Below, in pieces: positions 8,738-20,209 of a DNA stretch of 64,000 nt; within the stretch, counting starts at the first letter, position 1, and each line of letters starts with the position of its first letter. The translations under genes were made by a program, and so were the position numbers. The stretch spans positions 211,207 through 275,206 of the forward strand of contig JBMOOG010000019.1 in assembly GCA_049324535.1 (NCBI GenBank). Reading direction: 5' to 3'. Under the pieces are notes generated by a model. It did no database searches, was not told the origin of the DNA, and was given only the letters and a program-made list of their open reading frames with translations. The DNA is from JBMOOG01 sp049324535 (GTDB lineage: Bacteria > Pseudomonadota > Alphaproteobacteria > Rhodobacterales > Rhodobacteraceae).

Positions 8738-8908
8738 CGGTCCTGCCTCATGCTGTCGGGCGCGAAACGGCTACGCCGGGAAGTCTTTCGCAAGTCTTAG
8801 AGGTGCGCGACGGGGGCTGCAAGGGCGGGTCGCCCGACGGCGGGGGTTGCCAAACCGCCCGGCTTTCGCCCATCGTTTGCGTGACAACGAAGACACGGGG
8901 AGTCACGG

Positions 8909-9976
8909 ATGGCAGAGACCGTCGCGGTCGAGGTGCGCCATGCCGTCAAGGAGTTCGGCCAGGGCGATCACGCCGTGCGCGCCCTCGACGACGTGTCGGT
9001 GGCGATCCGCAAGGGCGAGTTCTTCACGCTTCTCGGCCCCTCGGGTTGCGGCAAGACGACGCTCTTGCGGCTGATCGCGGGCTTCGAATCCCCGACCTCG
9101 GGCCAGATCCTGCTGTCGGGCGCGGACATCACCGACCTGCCACCGAACCGCCGGCCGGTGAACACCGTCTTCCAGTCCTACGCGCTCTTTCCGCATCTCG
9201 ATGTCGCCCGCAACGTGGCCTTCGGGCTCGAGATGCTGGGCCGGCCGAAGGCGGAGGTGAGCGCCCGCACCGCCGAGATGCTGGCGCTCGTGCGTCTCGA
9301 GGCCTTTGCCGGCCGCAAGGTGTCGCAGCTCTCCGGCGGCCAGCAGCAGCGCGTGGCGCTGGCGCGCGCTCTCGCGCCGAAGCCGCAGGTGCTCCTTCTC
9401 GACGAACCCCTGTCGGCGCTGGACCTGAAGCTGCGCAAGGAGATGCAGTCCGAGCTGAAGCGGCTCCAGACCGAGACCGGCATCACCTTCGTCTTCGTCA
9501 CCCATGACCAGGAAGAGGCGCTGACCATGTCCGACCGGATCGCGGTCATGTCGGCCGGACGGATCCAGCAGCTCGGCACCCCGCGCGAGATCTACACCCA
9601 TCCCAGGAACCGCTTCGTTGCCGATTTCATCGGCGAGACGAATTTCCTGACCGCCACCGTCGAGGGCGCGACCGCGACGCTGGCCGGTGGCGGCCGGATC
9701 GCGCTCGGCGCGCCCGCGGCCTCGGGCCCGGTCACGCTGGCCGTGCGCCCCGAACACATCCGCCTGGTCGCGCCGGACGCCGACGGTGCCCTGCCCGCCA
9801 CGGTCGGCCGGTCGGTCTATTTCGGGACCGACAGCCATGTGCACCTGCGCCTTTCCGACGGGGCCGAGGTCGTGGTGCGCCTTCCGGCCGGGGCCGAGGG
9901 CGCCGAACCACCCCCGCCGGGCAGCGCCGCGGGCCTCGTGATCGCGCCGGGTTCGGTGCAGGTGCTGGCGGACTGA
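8909..9976 (+). CDS. potA: Polyamine ABC transporter ATP-binding protein (PotA type)
   Basis: Energises a spermidine/putrescine importer. Walker A GPSGCGKTT at 43-51, signature LSGGQQQR near 147, Walker B VLLLDEPLSALD, and a C-terminal TOBE domain (about 250-350). GGGGAG lies ahead of the ATG. The stop overlaps the start of the first permease (TGATG at 9974-9978). Family assignment rests on similarity to PotA/PotG and on the binding protein encoded two genes downstream. The exact polyamine cannot be told from sequence. Confidence 0.92.
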   Translation: MAETVAVEVRHAVKEFGQGDHAVRALDDVSVAIRKGEFFTLLGPSGCGKTTLLRLIAGFESPTSGQILLSGADITDLPPNRRPVNTVFQSYALFPHLDVARNVAFGLEMLGRPKAEVSARTAEMLALVRLEAFAGRKVSQLSGGQQQRVALARALAPKPQVLLLDEPLSALDLKLRKEMQSELKRLQTETGITFVFVTHDQEEALTMSDRIAVMSAGRIQQLGTPREIYTHPRNRFVADFIGETNFLTATVEGATATLAGGGRIALGAPAASGPVTLAVRPEHIRLVAPDADGALPATVGRSVYFGTDSHVHLRLSDGAEVVVRLPAGAEGAEPPPPGSAAGLVIAPGSVQVLAD

Positions 9977-10899
9977 TGACGCACGAACCCCACGGATCGC
10001 TCGAGGACCGGATGCGCGCCCGCGAGGCGCGCAACGGCTGGCTCCTGTCGGCGCCCGCCCTCGTGATCCTCCTCTTCGCCGCGATCGGGCCTCTGGGGAT
10101 CGTGCTCGTCTATTCCTTCCTCACGCCGGGCGACTACGGCAATGTCGTCTGGAAGTTCTCGACCGAGGGCTGGCAGAGCGTGCTGGTCGAGCGCGACATC
10201 TTCGACGACACGCTCAAGCTTGCCGATGCGCATCTGGCGATCTTCTGGCGGTCGGTGAAGCTTTCGCTCATCACCACCGCGCTCACCTTCCTCGCGGGCT
10301 TCCCGACCGCCTGGTTCATCGCCACCCGCGAGGCGCGGTCGCGGATGCTCTGGCTTTTCCTCATCACCATCCCGTTCTGGACGAACCTCTTGATCCGGAC
10401 CTTCGCGATCAACCAGGTGATCCGCAACGAAGGCATCCTCAACACGATCCTGCTCGGGACGGGGGTGATCTCGGAGCCGCTGCGCATCACCTACACCGAT
10501 ACGGCCGTGCTGATCGGCATGGTCTATGTCTATCTGCCGCTGATGGTGCTGCCGCTCTTTGCCGCCATCGACCGGTTCGACATGCGGCTCCTCGAGGCGG
10601 GCTATGACCTCTATGCCAGCCGCTGGCAGGTGCTGCGCCGGGTGATCCTGCCGATCGTGCGGCCGGGGATCATCGCGGGGTCGATCCTGGTCTTCGTGCC
10701 CTGTCTCGGCGCCTATGTGGTGCCGCGCATCCTCGGCGGCGGCAAGCTGATGATGCTGGGCAACTTCATCGAGCTCCAGTTCGGGCAGGGCCGGAACTGG
10801 CCGCTCGGCGCCGCCTTCTCGATCGTGCTTCTGGTCATCGTGACGCTGGCGCTTCTGATCTACGTGCGGGCGATGGGCGCGGAGAAGCGCCATGGCTGA
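9976..10899 (+). CDS. potB: Polyamine ABC transporter permease (PotB type)
   Basis: A 307-residue inner-membrane permease with about six transmembrane segments and the cytoplasmic coupling (EAA) loop, here EAGYDLYASRWQVLRRVILP near 215. The N-terminus has a charged extension (MTHEPHGSLEDRMRAREARN) before the first membrane segment. Its start overlaps the potA stop and its end overlaps the next permease by 8 bases, so the transporter genes are translationally coupled. Confidence 0.92.
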   Translation: MTHEPHGSLEDRMRAREARNGWLLSAPALVILLFAAIGPLGIVLVYSFLTPGDYGNVVWKFSTEGWQSVLVERDIFDDTLKLADAHLAIFWRSVKLSLITTALTFLAGFPTAWFIATREARSRMLWLFLITIPFWTNLLIRTFAINQVIRNEGILNTILLGTGVISEPLRITYTDTAVLIGMVYVYLPLMVLPLFAAIDRFDMRLLEAGYDLYASRWQVLRRVILPIVRPGIIAGSILVFVPCLGAYVVPRILGGGKLMMLGNFIELQFGQGRNWPLGAAFSIVLLVIVTLALLIYVRAMGAEKRHG

Positions 10900-11695
10900 G
10901 CGCGGCTTCTCGGTGCGCCGGCTGCCGGGGTTCGCCACGGTCGCGGTGATCGTGTTCCTGGTGCTCTACGCGCCGATCCTGACCATGGTCGCCTATTCCT
11001 TCAACGCGGGCGTGAGCGTGTCGCAATGGGAAGGCTTCTCGCTCGACTGGTACCGGGTCGCCTGGGCCAACCAGCAGGTCAAGGACGCGACCGCGGTCTC
11101 GCTGATCGTCGCGGTCAGCGCCGCGGTCATCGCGACGCTGGTGGCGACCATGGCCGCGCTCGGCACCACCCGCCGGCGGCCCTTCCGGGGCCAGACCGCG
11201 ATCTATGTGGCGATCAACCAGCCCCTGATGGTGCCCGAGATCGTGACCGCGGTGGCGCTGCTGATCTTCTTCGCGATCCTCAAGCAGTGGTCGGGCTACA
11301 CGGGCCTCGGCTACCTGATCGCCGCGCACGCGGCCTTCTGCATTCCCTTCGCCTATCTGCCGATCCGGGCGCGGCTCGAAAGCATGGACCGGACGCTGGA
11401 AACGGCGGCGGCCGACCTTTACGCGACGCCCTGGCAGGCGTTCCGGCGGGTCACGCTGCCGCTTCTTGCCCCGGCCATCGTCGCCGGCGCGATGCTGGCC
11501 TTCGTCATCTCGCTCGACGATGTGGTCATCACCGAGTTCGTCAAGTCGCCCGGGCAGGACACGCTGCCCACCTACATGCTGGGCCAGCTGCGCCGCGCGA
11601 TGAAGCCCGATGTGAACGCGATCTCCACGGCGCTTCTGGCGCTGACCCTGATCCTGCTGTCCGCCTTCTTCCTGCTCAGCCGCCGCGGCGACTGA
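10892..11695 (+). CDS. potC: Polyamine ABC transporter permease (PotC type)
   Basis: The second 267-residue permease of the importer, with six predicted membrane segments and the coupling loop ETAAADLYATPWQAFRRVTLP near 170. The sequence VISLDDVVITEFVKSPGQDTLP close to the C-terminus is typical of PotC. The ATG lies inside the end of potB. The substrate-binding protein follows 36 bases after the stop. Confidence 0.92.
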   Translation: MAERGFSVRRLPGFATVAVIVFLVLYAPILTMVAYSFNAGVSVSQWEGFSLDWYRVAWANQQVKDATAVSLIVAVSAAVIATLVATMAALGTTRRRPFRGQTAIYVAINQPLMVPEIVTAVALLIFFAILKQWSGYTGLGYLIAAHAAFCIPFAYLPIRARLESMDRTLETAAADLYATPWQAFRRVTLPLLAPAIVAGAMLAFVISLDDVVITEFVKSPGQDTLPTYMLGQLRRAMKPDVNAISTALLALTLILLSAFFLLSRRGD

Positions 11696-11731
11696 GCCAA
11701 CGACCACGCGAAACCAACTGGGAGACGACCG

Positions 11732-12757
11732 ATGAGACGACTGCTGAGCGCCACCGCGATCCTTCTCGCCGGGGCGAGCCTCGCCCATGCCGAGGGCGAG
11801 CTCAACCTCTACAACTGGGGCAACTACACCAGCCCCGAGATGATCAAGAAGTTCGAGGACAAGTACGGGGTCAAGGTCACGATCACCGACTTCGATTCGA
11901 ACGACACCGCGCTCGCGAAGGTCGAGGCCGGGGCCTCGGGCTTTGACCTGGTGGTGCCCTCGGCCGGCTTCGTCGGGGTCTACGCCGACAAGGGGCTGAT
12001 CCAGGAACTGGACCTGTCGCGGCTGCCGAACCACAAGAACATCGCCCCCGAATGGTTGAACGTGGACTGGGATCCGGGCCGCAAATGGTCGGTGCCGTGG
12101 CAGTGGGGCTCGACCGGTGTCTCGGTCAACACCAAGGTCTATGGCGGCGACATCAACACCTCGGCCATCTTCATGGACCCGCCGCCCGAGCTCGAGGGCA
12201 AGATCAACGTCATCCCGGAAATGGGCGACGTGCTGGCGCTGGCCACCATGTACGAGGGCGGCAGCGTCTGTTCGGAAGACCCCGCGGTGATGAAGAAGGT
12301 GCGCGACGCGCTCCTGGCCGCGAAGCCCAAGTGGATGTCGATGGACTATTCCACCATCGAGAAGATGACCAACAACGACTACGCCGCCACCGTGGACTGG
12401 AACGGCTCGGCGATGCGGTCGCGGCTTGGCAACCCGGACGTGGCCTTCGGCTATCCGAAGGAGGGCTTCGGGCTCTGGATGGACAACGTGGTCCTGCTGA
12501 AGGACGCCAAGAACGTCGACAACGCCTATCTGTTCATGGACTTCATCATGGATCCGGAGAACGCCGCGATGCTGTCGGCCTTCGCGCGCTATGCGAACGG
12601 GATCTCGGGGTCGGAGGCCTTCATGCCCGAGGACATGAAGACCGCGCCCGAGATCGTGATCCCGGCTGAGTTCAAGGACAAGGGCCAGTTCGTGACGATC
12701 TGCACCGGAAAGGCGCTGGAGTACCAGACCGCGATCTGGACCGAACTGCAAAAGTGA
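11732..12757 (+). CDS. potD: Periplasmic polyamine-binding protein (PotD/PotF type)
   Basis: Captures polyamines for the adjacent permeases. It has a signal peptide (MRRLLSATAILLAGASLAHA), then ELNLYNWGNYTSPEMIKKFE, the conserved start of mature PotD/PotF proteins, where YNW contributes to ligand binding. The remaining lobes end at residue 341. The start follows CTGGGAG. The gene is the last of the transporter genes. A G/C hairpin that begins 7 bases after its stop may end transcription or trim the mRNA. Confidence 0.93.
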   Translation: MRRLLSATAILLAGASLAHAEGELNLYNWGNYTSPEMIKKFEDKYGVKVTITDFDSNDTALAKVEAGASGFDLVVPSAGFVGVYADKGLIQELDLSRLPNHKNIAPEWLNVDWDPGRKWSVPWQWGSTGVSVNTKVYGGDINTSAIFMDPPPELEGKINVIPEMGDVLALATMYEGGSVCSEDPAVMKKVRDALLAAKPKWMSMDYSTIEKMTNNDYAATVDWNGSAMRSRLGNPDVAFGYPKEGFGLWMDNVVLLKDAKNVDNAYLFMDFIMDPENAAMLSAFARYANGISGSEAFMPEDMKTAPEIVIPAEFKDKGQFVTICTGKALEYQTAIWTELQK

Positions 12758-12764
12758 TGCACGG

Positions 12765-12816
12765 GCGGGGGGCGCGGCCCCCCGCACCCCCCCGGGGTAT
12801 TTGCGCGAAGAAGAAG
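12765..12816 (+). repeat. Gene-end hairpin element (AAGAAGAA-tail type) after potD
   Basis: A 9-base stem GCGGGGGGC/GCCCCCCGC with a 3-base loop (12765-12785) is followed by CCCCGGGGTATTTG and the tail GCGAAGAAGAAG. The same composite occurs after other genes in the window (20.1, 33.4 and 50.2 kb). Here the tail runs into the ribosome-binding sequence of the amidase gene. Terminator-like, but the T-run is short. Confidence 0.7.
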
Positions 12817-12827
12817 GGGAGCGGTCC

Positions 12828-14192
12828 GTGGCGATCACCGAGCTGTCGGCGCAGGCGCTGTCGGAGGCCCTGGCCCGGCGCGATCTGTCCTGCGCCGAGG
12901 TGATGGCGGCCTTCCTCGACCGGATCGAGGCCGCCAACCCGGCGCTGAACGCGATCGTGGCGCTGCGCGACCGCGACCGGCTCATGGCCGAGGCGCGGGA
13001 CGCGGATGCGGGGCCGCGGCGGGGGGTGCTGCACGGGCTGCCGCTCGCCCCGAAGGATCTGGTGGCGACGCAGGGCATCGTCACCACCTGGGGCTCGCCC
13101 ATCCACCGCGACACGGTCCCCGCGCAGGACGACATCCTCGCGGCGCGGATGCGGGCCGCGGGCGCGATCTTCATCGGCAAGACCAATGTGCCGGAATGGG
13201 GACAGGGCAGCCACAGCTTCAACCCGGTCTATGGCGTGACCCGCAACCCCTATGATCCGTCGCGCTCGGCCGGGGGGTCCTCGGGCGGCGCGGCGGCGGC
13301 GCTCGCCGCGCGGATGCTGCCGGTCGCCGACGGGTCCGACATGATGGGCTCGCTGCGCAACCCGGCCGCCTTCTGCAACGTCTACGGGTTCCGCCCGACC
13401 TGGGGGCTGGTGCCGGGCGAGGTGCTGGGCGAGGCCTTCCTGGCGACGCTTGCGACCGAGGGCCCGATGGCGCGCAGCCCGGCCGATCTGGCGCTCCTGC
13501 TCGAGGTGATCGCCGGGCCCGACCCGCGCGTGCCCTTCGGGCGCGCGGCCGAGCCCTACCGGGCGCGGCTCGAGGCCGACCTGCGCGGGATGCGGATCGG
13601 CTGGCTGGCGGACTGGGGCGGGGCCTATCCGATGGAGCCGGGGATCCTTGCGACCTGCGAGGCGGCGCTGGCGGTCTTCGAGACGCTCGGCGCGCGGGTC
13701 GAACCCCTGCCGCCCCCCTTCCCGGCGACCGACCTCTGGCAGTCCTGGACCACGCTGCGCGCCATGCTGAATGCGGGGGGCAAGGCGGCTCTGGCGGCGG
13801 ACCCGGCCCTGCGCGCCCGGACCAAGCCCGAGACGCTCTGGGAGATCGAACAGGGATCGGGCCTCTCGGCCGAGGCCGTCTACCGCGCGAGCCTCATCCG
13901 GTCGCGCTGGTACCGGCGGGCGGCCGCGCTATTCGAGACCTTCGACGCGCTGGTGCTGCCCTCGGCGCAGGTCTGGCCGTTCCCGGCCGAGTGGCGCTGG
14001 CCGCAGACGGTGGCCGGGCGCGCGATGGACACCTACCACCGCTGGATGGAGGTGGTGGTGCCGGCCAGCCTTGCCGGGCTGCCCGCGCTGGCGGTGCCAG
14101 CGGGGTTCGGGCCGGCGGGCCTGCCCACCGGCGTGCAGGTGATCGGCCCGGCCGGGGCGGATGCGCGCATCCTCGCCCTGGGCGAAGCCTAA
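12828..14192 (+). CDS. Amidase (amidase-signature family), possibly shortened by a stop codon
   Basis: Hydrolyses a carboxamide; substrate unknown. Catalytic Lys in LAPKDLV, the Ser-rich signature SAGGSSGGAAAA, and the cis-Ser region DGSDMMGSLRNPA are all present. The GTG at 12828 follows AAGGGGAGC. The open frame extends to a TTG at 12801, but that lies in the repeat element. The protein stops at LALGEA (TAA 14190-14192). Reading on in the same frame gives HRATDWPGRRPP, which looks like the usual amidase tail, so about 12-20 residues may have been lost to a nonsense codon. The active site is unaffected. It lies between the polyamine importer and aguB. Confidence 0.88.
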   Translation: MAITELSAQALSEALARRDLSCAEVMAAFLDRIEAANPALNAIVALRDRDRLMAEARDADAGPRRGVLHGLPLAPKDLVATQGIVTTWGSPIHRDTVPAQDDILAARMRAAGAIFIGKTNVPEWGQGSHSFNPVYGVTRNPYDPSRSAGGSSGGAAAALAARMLPVADGSDMMGSLRNPAAFCNVYGFRPTWGLVPGEVLGEAFLATLATEGPMARSPADLALLLEVIAGPDPRVPFGRAAEPYRARLEADLRGMRIGWLADWGGAYPMEPGILATCEAALAVFETLGARVEPLPPPFPATDLWQSWTTLRAMLNAGGKAALAADPALRARTKPETLWEIEQGSGLSAEAVYRASLIRSRWYRRAAALFETFDALVLPSAQVWPFPAEWRWPQTVAGRAMDTYHRWMEVVVPASLAGLPALAVPAGFGPAGLPTGVQVIGPAGADARILALGEA

Positions 14193-14239
14193 CACCGGGC
14201 GACCGACTGGCCGGGGCGCCGCCCGCCGCCCCCGCCGGC

Positions 14240-15109
<870 letters not shown>

Positions 15110-15214
15110 CGGAACCTCGGGGCGGATGGGGCGAGTCGGGTGGGGCGAGACTGCACGCGGGCGCGGCCGTGCGAAAGGGTGGCCAGCGGCCCCCGCGCGG
15201 GCTATGGAGAGGCC

Positions 15215-15946
15215 ATGACCGAACCTCGCTCTGCCCTGATCGTCGCCCATGGCCACCCGAGCCATCCTGCGGCCGCCGAGGCGGGCTTCGCCGCCTTCGG
15301 CCGGGAGGTGGCGGCGCGGATGCCCGGATGGCGCATCGCCAGCGCGACCCTCGCCGCGCCGGGCGCGCTCGAGGCGGCGCTGGCCGTCACCGGGCCGCGG
15401 CCGCTGGTCTATCCGCATTTCATCGCACAGGGCTGGTTCACCCGCACCCACCTGCCCGCCCGGCTGGCCGCCGCGGGGGCCGAGGCCGCCGCGGTCCTTC
15501 CCCCGTTCGGCGACGATCCGGCCGCCCGGTCGCTGGCCGCGCGCCTGTTGCGCGGGGCCGCCTCGGCCCGGGGCTGGGACGAGGCGGCGACCACGGTGGT
15601 CCTGGCCGCGCACGGGTCGCGCTCGGGTGCGCCCGAGCCGGCGGCGGCCGTCGCCGGCTTTGCCGCGGCGCTGGCGGGGGCGACCGGCTTTCGCGACATC
15701 CGGCCGGGGTTTCTTGAGGAACCCCCGTTCCTGCGCGACGCCGCGCGCGACGCCGGGCCGCGCGCGCTCTGCCTGCCGGTGTTCATCGCGCGCTGGGGCC
15801 ATGTCGAGGACGACCTGCCCGACGCGCTGGGCGCCGCAGGCTTTTCCGGGCCGACGCTCGGCCCGCTCGGGAGCGACCCGGGGGCGGCGGCGGTCGTGGC
15901 CGCCGCTCTGGCCCGCGCGACCGATCCGGCCGGCCAGCCGTCCTGA
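15215..15946 (+). CDS. CbiX/SirB-type sirohydrochlorin chelatase-like protein
   Basis: A 243-residue protein with two similar halves. The first begins ALIVAHGHPSHPAA, the second VVLAAHGSRSGAPEPAAAVAGFA, both with the AHG metal/tetrapyrrole-binding histidine of class II chelatases. VLCLPVFIARWGHVEDDLP-like sequence (ALCLPVFIARWGHVEDD) closes the second half. It probably inserts Co or Fe into sirohydrochlorin, but the metal is not predictable. GGAGAGG precedes the ATG. Confidence 0.85.
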   Translation: MTEPRSALIVAHGHPSHPAAAEAGFAAFGREVAARMPGWRIASATLAAPGALEAALAVTGPRPLVYPHFIAQGWFTRTHLPARLAAAGAEAAAVLPPFGDDPAARSLAARLLRGAASARGWDEAATTVVLAAHGSRSGAPEPAAAVAGFAAALAGATGFRDIRPGFLEEPPFLRDAARDAGPRALCLPVFIARWGHVEDDLPDALGAAGFSGPTLGPLGSDPGAAAVVAAALARATDPAGQPS

Positions 15947-16030
15947 TCCGACGCCGCGGGTCGGTCGGTGCCGCCTTGCCGCGCGGCAAGCGCGCTTGAA
16001 CGCCGCGCCGCCCTCGGGCAGAAGGGGCGC

Positions 16031-17386
<1,356 letters not shown>

Positions 17387-17403
17387 CCGCAAGGAGCGAG
17401 GGC

Positions 17404-18072
17404 ATGGAAGGTTTCACCATCGTGGACGGCGCCGTGGCAGTCGTCATCGTGCTGTCGGCGATCCTCGCCTACAGTCGCGGTTTGGTCCGCGAGGTCTTCG
17501 CGATCCTCGGCTGGGTCGCGGCCGCCGTCGTCGCGTTCCTGTTCGCGCCGCAGGCCGCGCCCCTGGTCAAGCAGGTGCCGGTGCTCAGCGACTACCTCGG
17601 CGACAACTGCGAGCTGTCGATGATCGCGGCGTTCTTCGCGGTCTTCGCGGTCACGCTGATCGTCGTGTCGATCTTCACGCCGCTCTTTTCCTCGGCGGTG
17701 CAGCGCTCGGCGCTCGGCGGGCTCGACCAGGGGCTGGGCTTCCTCTTCGGGGTGGCGCGGGGGGTGCTGCTCGTGGCGATCGCATTCCTCGTCTACAACC
17801 GCGTGGCCGGTGGCGAAGGGGTGGCCGCGGTGGACGATTCGCGTTCGGCCAAGGTCTTCTCGAAGCTCGAGGGATCGCTGTCGGCCCAGATCCCCACCGA
17901 CGTTCCCGGCTGGATCGTGCAGCGCTACAACGAGCTGATGGGCAGTTGCGGTCCGGGCTTCACGCTCGGGGGCCAGACCGGAACGGCCCCGGCCGGCACC
18001 GACGCCGGCGGCGCCAAGACCGTGACGCCCCCGGCCGCGCCCGCGGCCCCGGCGCCGGCGCCCGGCAACTGA
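17404..18072 (+). CDS. cvpA: CvpA-family membrane protein
   Basis: A 222-residue inner-membrane protein with four hydrophobic segments (about 8-30, 35-55, 65-95 and 110-140) and the family start GFTIVDGAVAVVIVLSAIL-AYSRGLVREVF. It is named for colicin V production; the true role is unclear. It ends in a long Ala/Pro/Thr-rich tail. AAGGAG lies 7 bases before the ATG. It is downstream of radA and upstream of purF, as in many Proteobacteria. Confidence 0.9.
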   Translation: MEGFTIVDGAVAVVIVLSAILAYSRGLVREVFAILGWVAAAVVAFLFAPQAAPLVKQVPVLSDYLGDNCELSMIAAFFAVFAVTLIVVSIFTPLFSSAVQRSALGGLDQGLGFLFGVARGVLLVAIAFLVYNRVAGGEGVAAVDDSRSAKVFSKLEGSLSAQIPTDVPGWIVQRYNELMGSCGPGFTLGGQTGTAPAGTDAGGAKTVTPPAAPAAPAPAPGN

Positions 18073-18211
18073 CGCGGACGCGCCCGCGCGCGCGGCCCGG
18101 GTCGTGCCGGTGCCGGACCCGTGACCGGCGTTTCGTAACGCGCAGGTGACAGCGCCGCGGCGAGGCACTATGTGGGGGGCGCGAACAGCCCCCGGATTCG
18201 GAGACCGCGCC

Positions 18212-19687
18212 ATGCGAGCCTTCCCGCGCCTGCCCTTCGACCCCCTGCCGGGCGAGGACACGCTGCACGAGGAATGCGGCGTCTTCGGCGTCATCGGGGT
18301 CAAGGACGCCGCCAATTTCGTGGCGCTCGGGCTGCACGCCCTTCAGCACCGGGGGCAGGAGGCGGGCGGCATCGTCGCCTACGACGAAAGCCAGGGCTTC
18401 AATTCGGCCCATCGCTTCGGCTACGTGCGCGACAACTTCACCAAGGCCAGCCTGATGGAGACGCTGCCGGGCAGTCTCGCCATCGGCCATGTCCGCTACT
18501 CGACCGCCGGATCCAAGGGCTCGACGGCGATCCGCGACGTCCAGCCGTTCTTCGGCGAGTTCGCGGTCGGCGGCTGCGCCATCGCGCACAACGGCAATCT
18601 CACCAACGCCACCGCCCTGCGCCGCCAGCTGATCGAGCGCGGCGCGATCTTCCAGTCGAGTTCCGACAGCGAATGCATCATCCACCTGATGGCGCGGTCG
18701 ATGCAGAAGTCGCTGTCCGAGCGCATCAAGGACGCGCTGCGGGCGGTCGAGGGCGCCTTCTCGATCGTGGCCATGACCCGAACCAAGCTCATCGGCGTGC
18801 GCGATGCGCTCGGCGTGCGGCCGCTGGTGCTGGGACGCATCGGCGAGGACGGCTATGTGCTCTCGTCCGAGACCTGCGGCCTCGACATCATCGGGGCCGA
18901 GTTCGTCCGCGAGATCGAGCCGGGCGAGATGGTGGTGATCTCCCGCGGCAAGGTCGAGACCTCGCACCCCTTCGCGCCGGCCAAGCCGCGGTTCTGCATC
19001 TTCGAGCAGGTCTATTTCTCGCGCCCCGACTCGATCCTGGGCGGCCGTTCGGTCTACGAGACGCGCCGCCAGATCGGCATCGAACTGGCGCGCGAGGCCC
19101 CGGTCGAGGCCGATCTCGTCTGCCCGGTCCCCGACAGCGGCACCCCGGCCGCGATCGGCTATTCCCATGAAAGCGGCATCCCCTACGGCATGGGGATCAT
19201 TCGCAACCAGTACATGGGGCGCACCTTCATCGAACCCACCGAGCAGATCCGCAACATGGGGGTCCGGCTCAAGCTGAACGTCAACCGCGCGCTCATCCGC
19301 GGCAAGCGGGTGGTGCTGGTGGACGACTCGGTGGTGCGCGGCACCACCTCGCGCAAGATCAAGGACATGATCCTCGACGCGGGCGCGGCCGAGGTGCATT
19401 TCCGCATCGCCTCGCCGCCCACCGCATGGCCCTGCTTCTACGGGGTGGACACGCCGGAACGCTCGAAGCTTCTGGCGGCCACCATGAACGAAGAGGAGAT
19501 GCGGCGCTGGATCGGGGTGGACAGTCTCAAGTTCATCTCGCTCGACGGCCTCTACCGCGCCGCCGGCGAAGCGGGCGGGCGCAATCCGCGCCAGCCGCAG
19601 TTCTGCGACGCCTGCTTCTCGGGCGACTATCCGGTGGCGCCGGCCGACCAGATCGAGAAGGGCTTCGAGATGAAAGCCGCGGAATGA
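18212..19687 (+). CDS. purF: Amidophosphoribosyltransferase PurF
   Basis: First committed step of purine synthesis: PRPP + glutamine to phosphoribosylamine. The catalytic Cys22 (HEECGVFGV) needs removal of the 21-residue propeptide. The PRPP loop VVLVDDSVVRGTTS is present, and the C-terminal CDACFSGDYP cysteines mark the Bacillus-type enzyme carrying a 4Fe-4S cluster. The ATG at 18212 follows GGAGA. The stop overlaps the next ATG (ATGA), so the DUF1284 gene is co-translated. Confidence 0.97.
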   Translation: MRAFPRLPFDPLPGEDTLHEECGVFGVIGVKDAANFVALGLHALQHRGQEAGGIVAYDESQGFNSAHRFGYVRDNFTKASLMETLPGSLAIGHVRYSTAGSKGSTAIRDVQPFFGEFAVGGCAIAHNGNLTNATALRRQLIERGAIFQSSSDSECIIHLMARSMQKSLSERIKDALRAVEGAFSIVAMTRTKLIGVRDALGVRPLVLGRIGEDGYVLSSETCGLDIIGAEFVREIEPGEMVVISRGKVETSHPFAPAKPRFCIFEQVYFSRPDSILGGRSVYETRRQIGIELAREAPVEADLVCPVPDSGTPAAIGYSHESGIPYGMGIIRNQYMGRTFIEPTEQIRNMGVRLKLNVNRALIRGKRVVLVDDSVVRGTTSRKIKDMILDAGAAEVHFRIASPPTAWPCFYGVDTPERSKLLAATMNEEEMRRWIGVDSLKFISLDGLYRAAGEAGGRNPRQPQFCDACFSGDYPVAPADQIEKGFEMKAAE

Positions 19688-20115
19688 CCGGCAACGCGCC
19701 GGCGCCCGTCCGGCTGCGCCCGCATCACCTGATGTGCGCGCTCGGCTACCAGGGCAAGGGCTACTCGGCCGAATTCACCGCCAACATGACCGCGCTCGTG
19801 CTGGGCGGCCTGCGCGCGCCCGGAGGCGACGCCACCCGGATCGCGATCACCGGGACGGCGGATGCGATCTGCGCGCCCTGCCCGTCGCGGCGCGGCGAGG
19901 GCTGCGAGGCGCAGGCGCGCATCGACCGGCTGGACGCGGCGCATGCCGCGGCCCTCGGCCTCGCGCCCGGCGCCAGCCTGACCTGGGGCGAGGCGAAGGC
20001 CCGCATCCGCGCCCGCGTGGCCCCGGGCGATCTGTCCCGGCTCTGCACGGGGTGCCAATGGCTCTCGCTCGGGCTCTGCGAGGCGGCGCTCTCGGCGCTG
20101 CACGAGGCGGGCTGA
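19684..20115 (+). CDS. DUF1284 Cys/His-rich protein
   Basis: A 143-residue cytoplasmic protein of unknown function. Its Cys/His pattern is dense: RPHHLMCALGYQGKGYS near residue 12, ICAPCPSRRGEGC near 60, and LCTGCQWLSLGLC near the end. This strongly suggests a bound metal or Fe-S cluster (inference). The ATG overlaps the purF stop, so it is expressed with PurF, itself an Fe-S enzyme. A gene-end hairpin element follows the stop. Confidence 0.85.
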   Translation: MTGNAPAPVRLRPHHLMCALGYQGKGYSAEFTANMTALVLGGLRAPGGDATRIAITGTADAICAPCPSRRGEGCEAQARIDRLDAAHAAALGLAPGASLTWGEAKARIRARVAPGDLSRLCTGCQWLSLGLCEAALSALHEAG

Positions 20116-20129
20116 GGCGGGCCGCGACG

Positions 20130-20178
20130 GCGGGGGCTGCCGGCCCCCGCACCCCCGGGGATACTTGCACCAGTGAGA
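20130..20178 (+). repeat. Gene-end hairpin element (CCAGTGAGA-tail type) after DUF1284
   Basis: GCGGGGGC/GCCCCCGC stem (20130-20150), then CCCCCGGGGATACTTGCA and the tail CCAGTGAGA. It belongs to the same family as the elements at 12.8, 33.4 and 50.2 kb. Its tail is perfectly complementary to that of the opposing copy at 20210-20266. Confidence 0.7.
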
Positions 20179-20209
20179 GAGGACCGAACGGGCCCTGTCT
20201 CATTGCATG

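Noticed and set aside
8780..8800. Heat-shock (RpoH) promoter before clpP
   Set aside because: A CTTGC -35 is present on the minus strand but no convincing -10 at the right distance.
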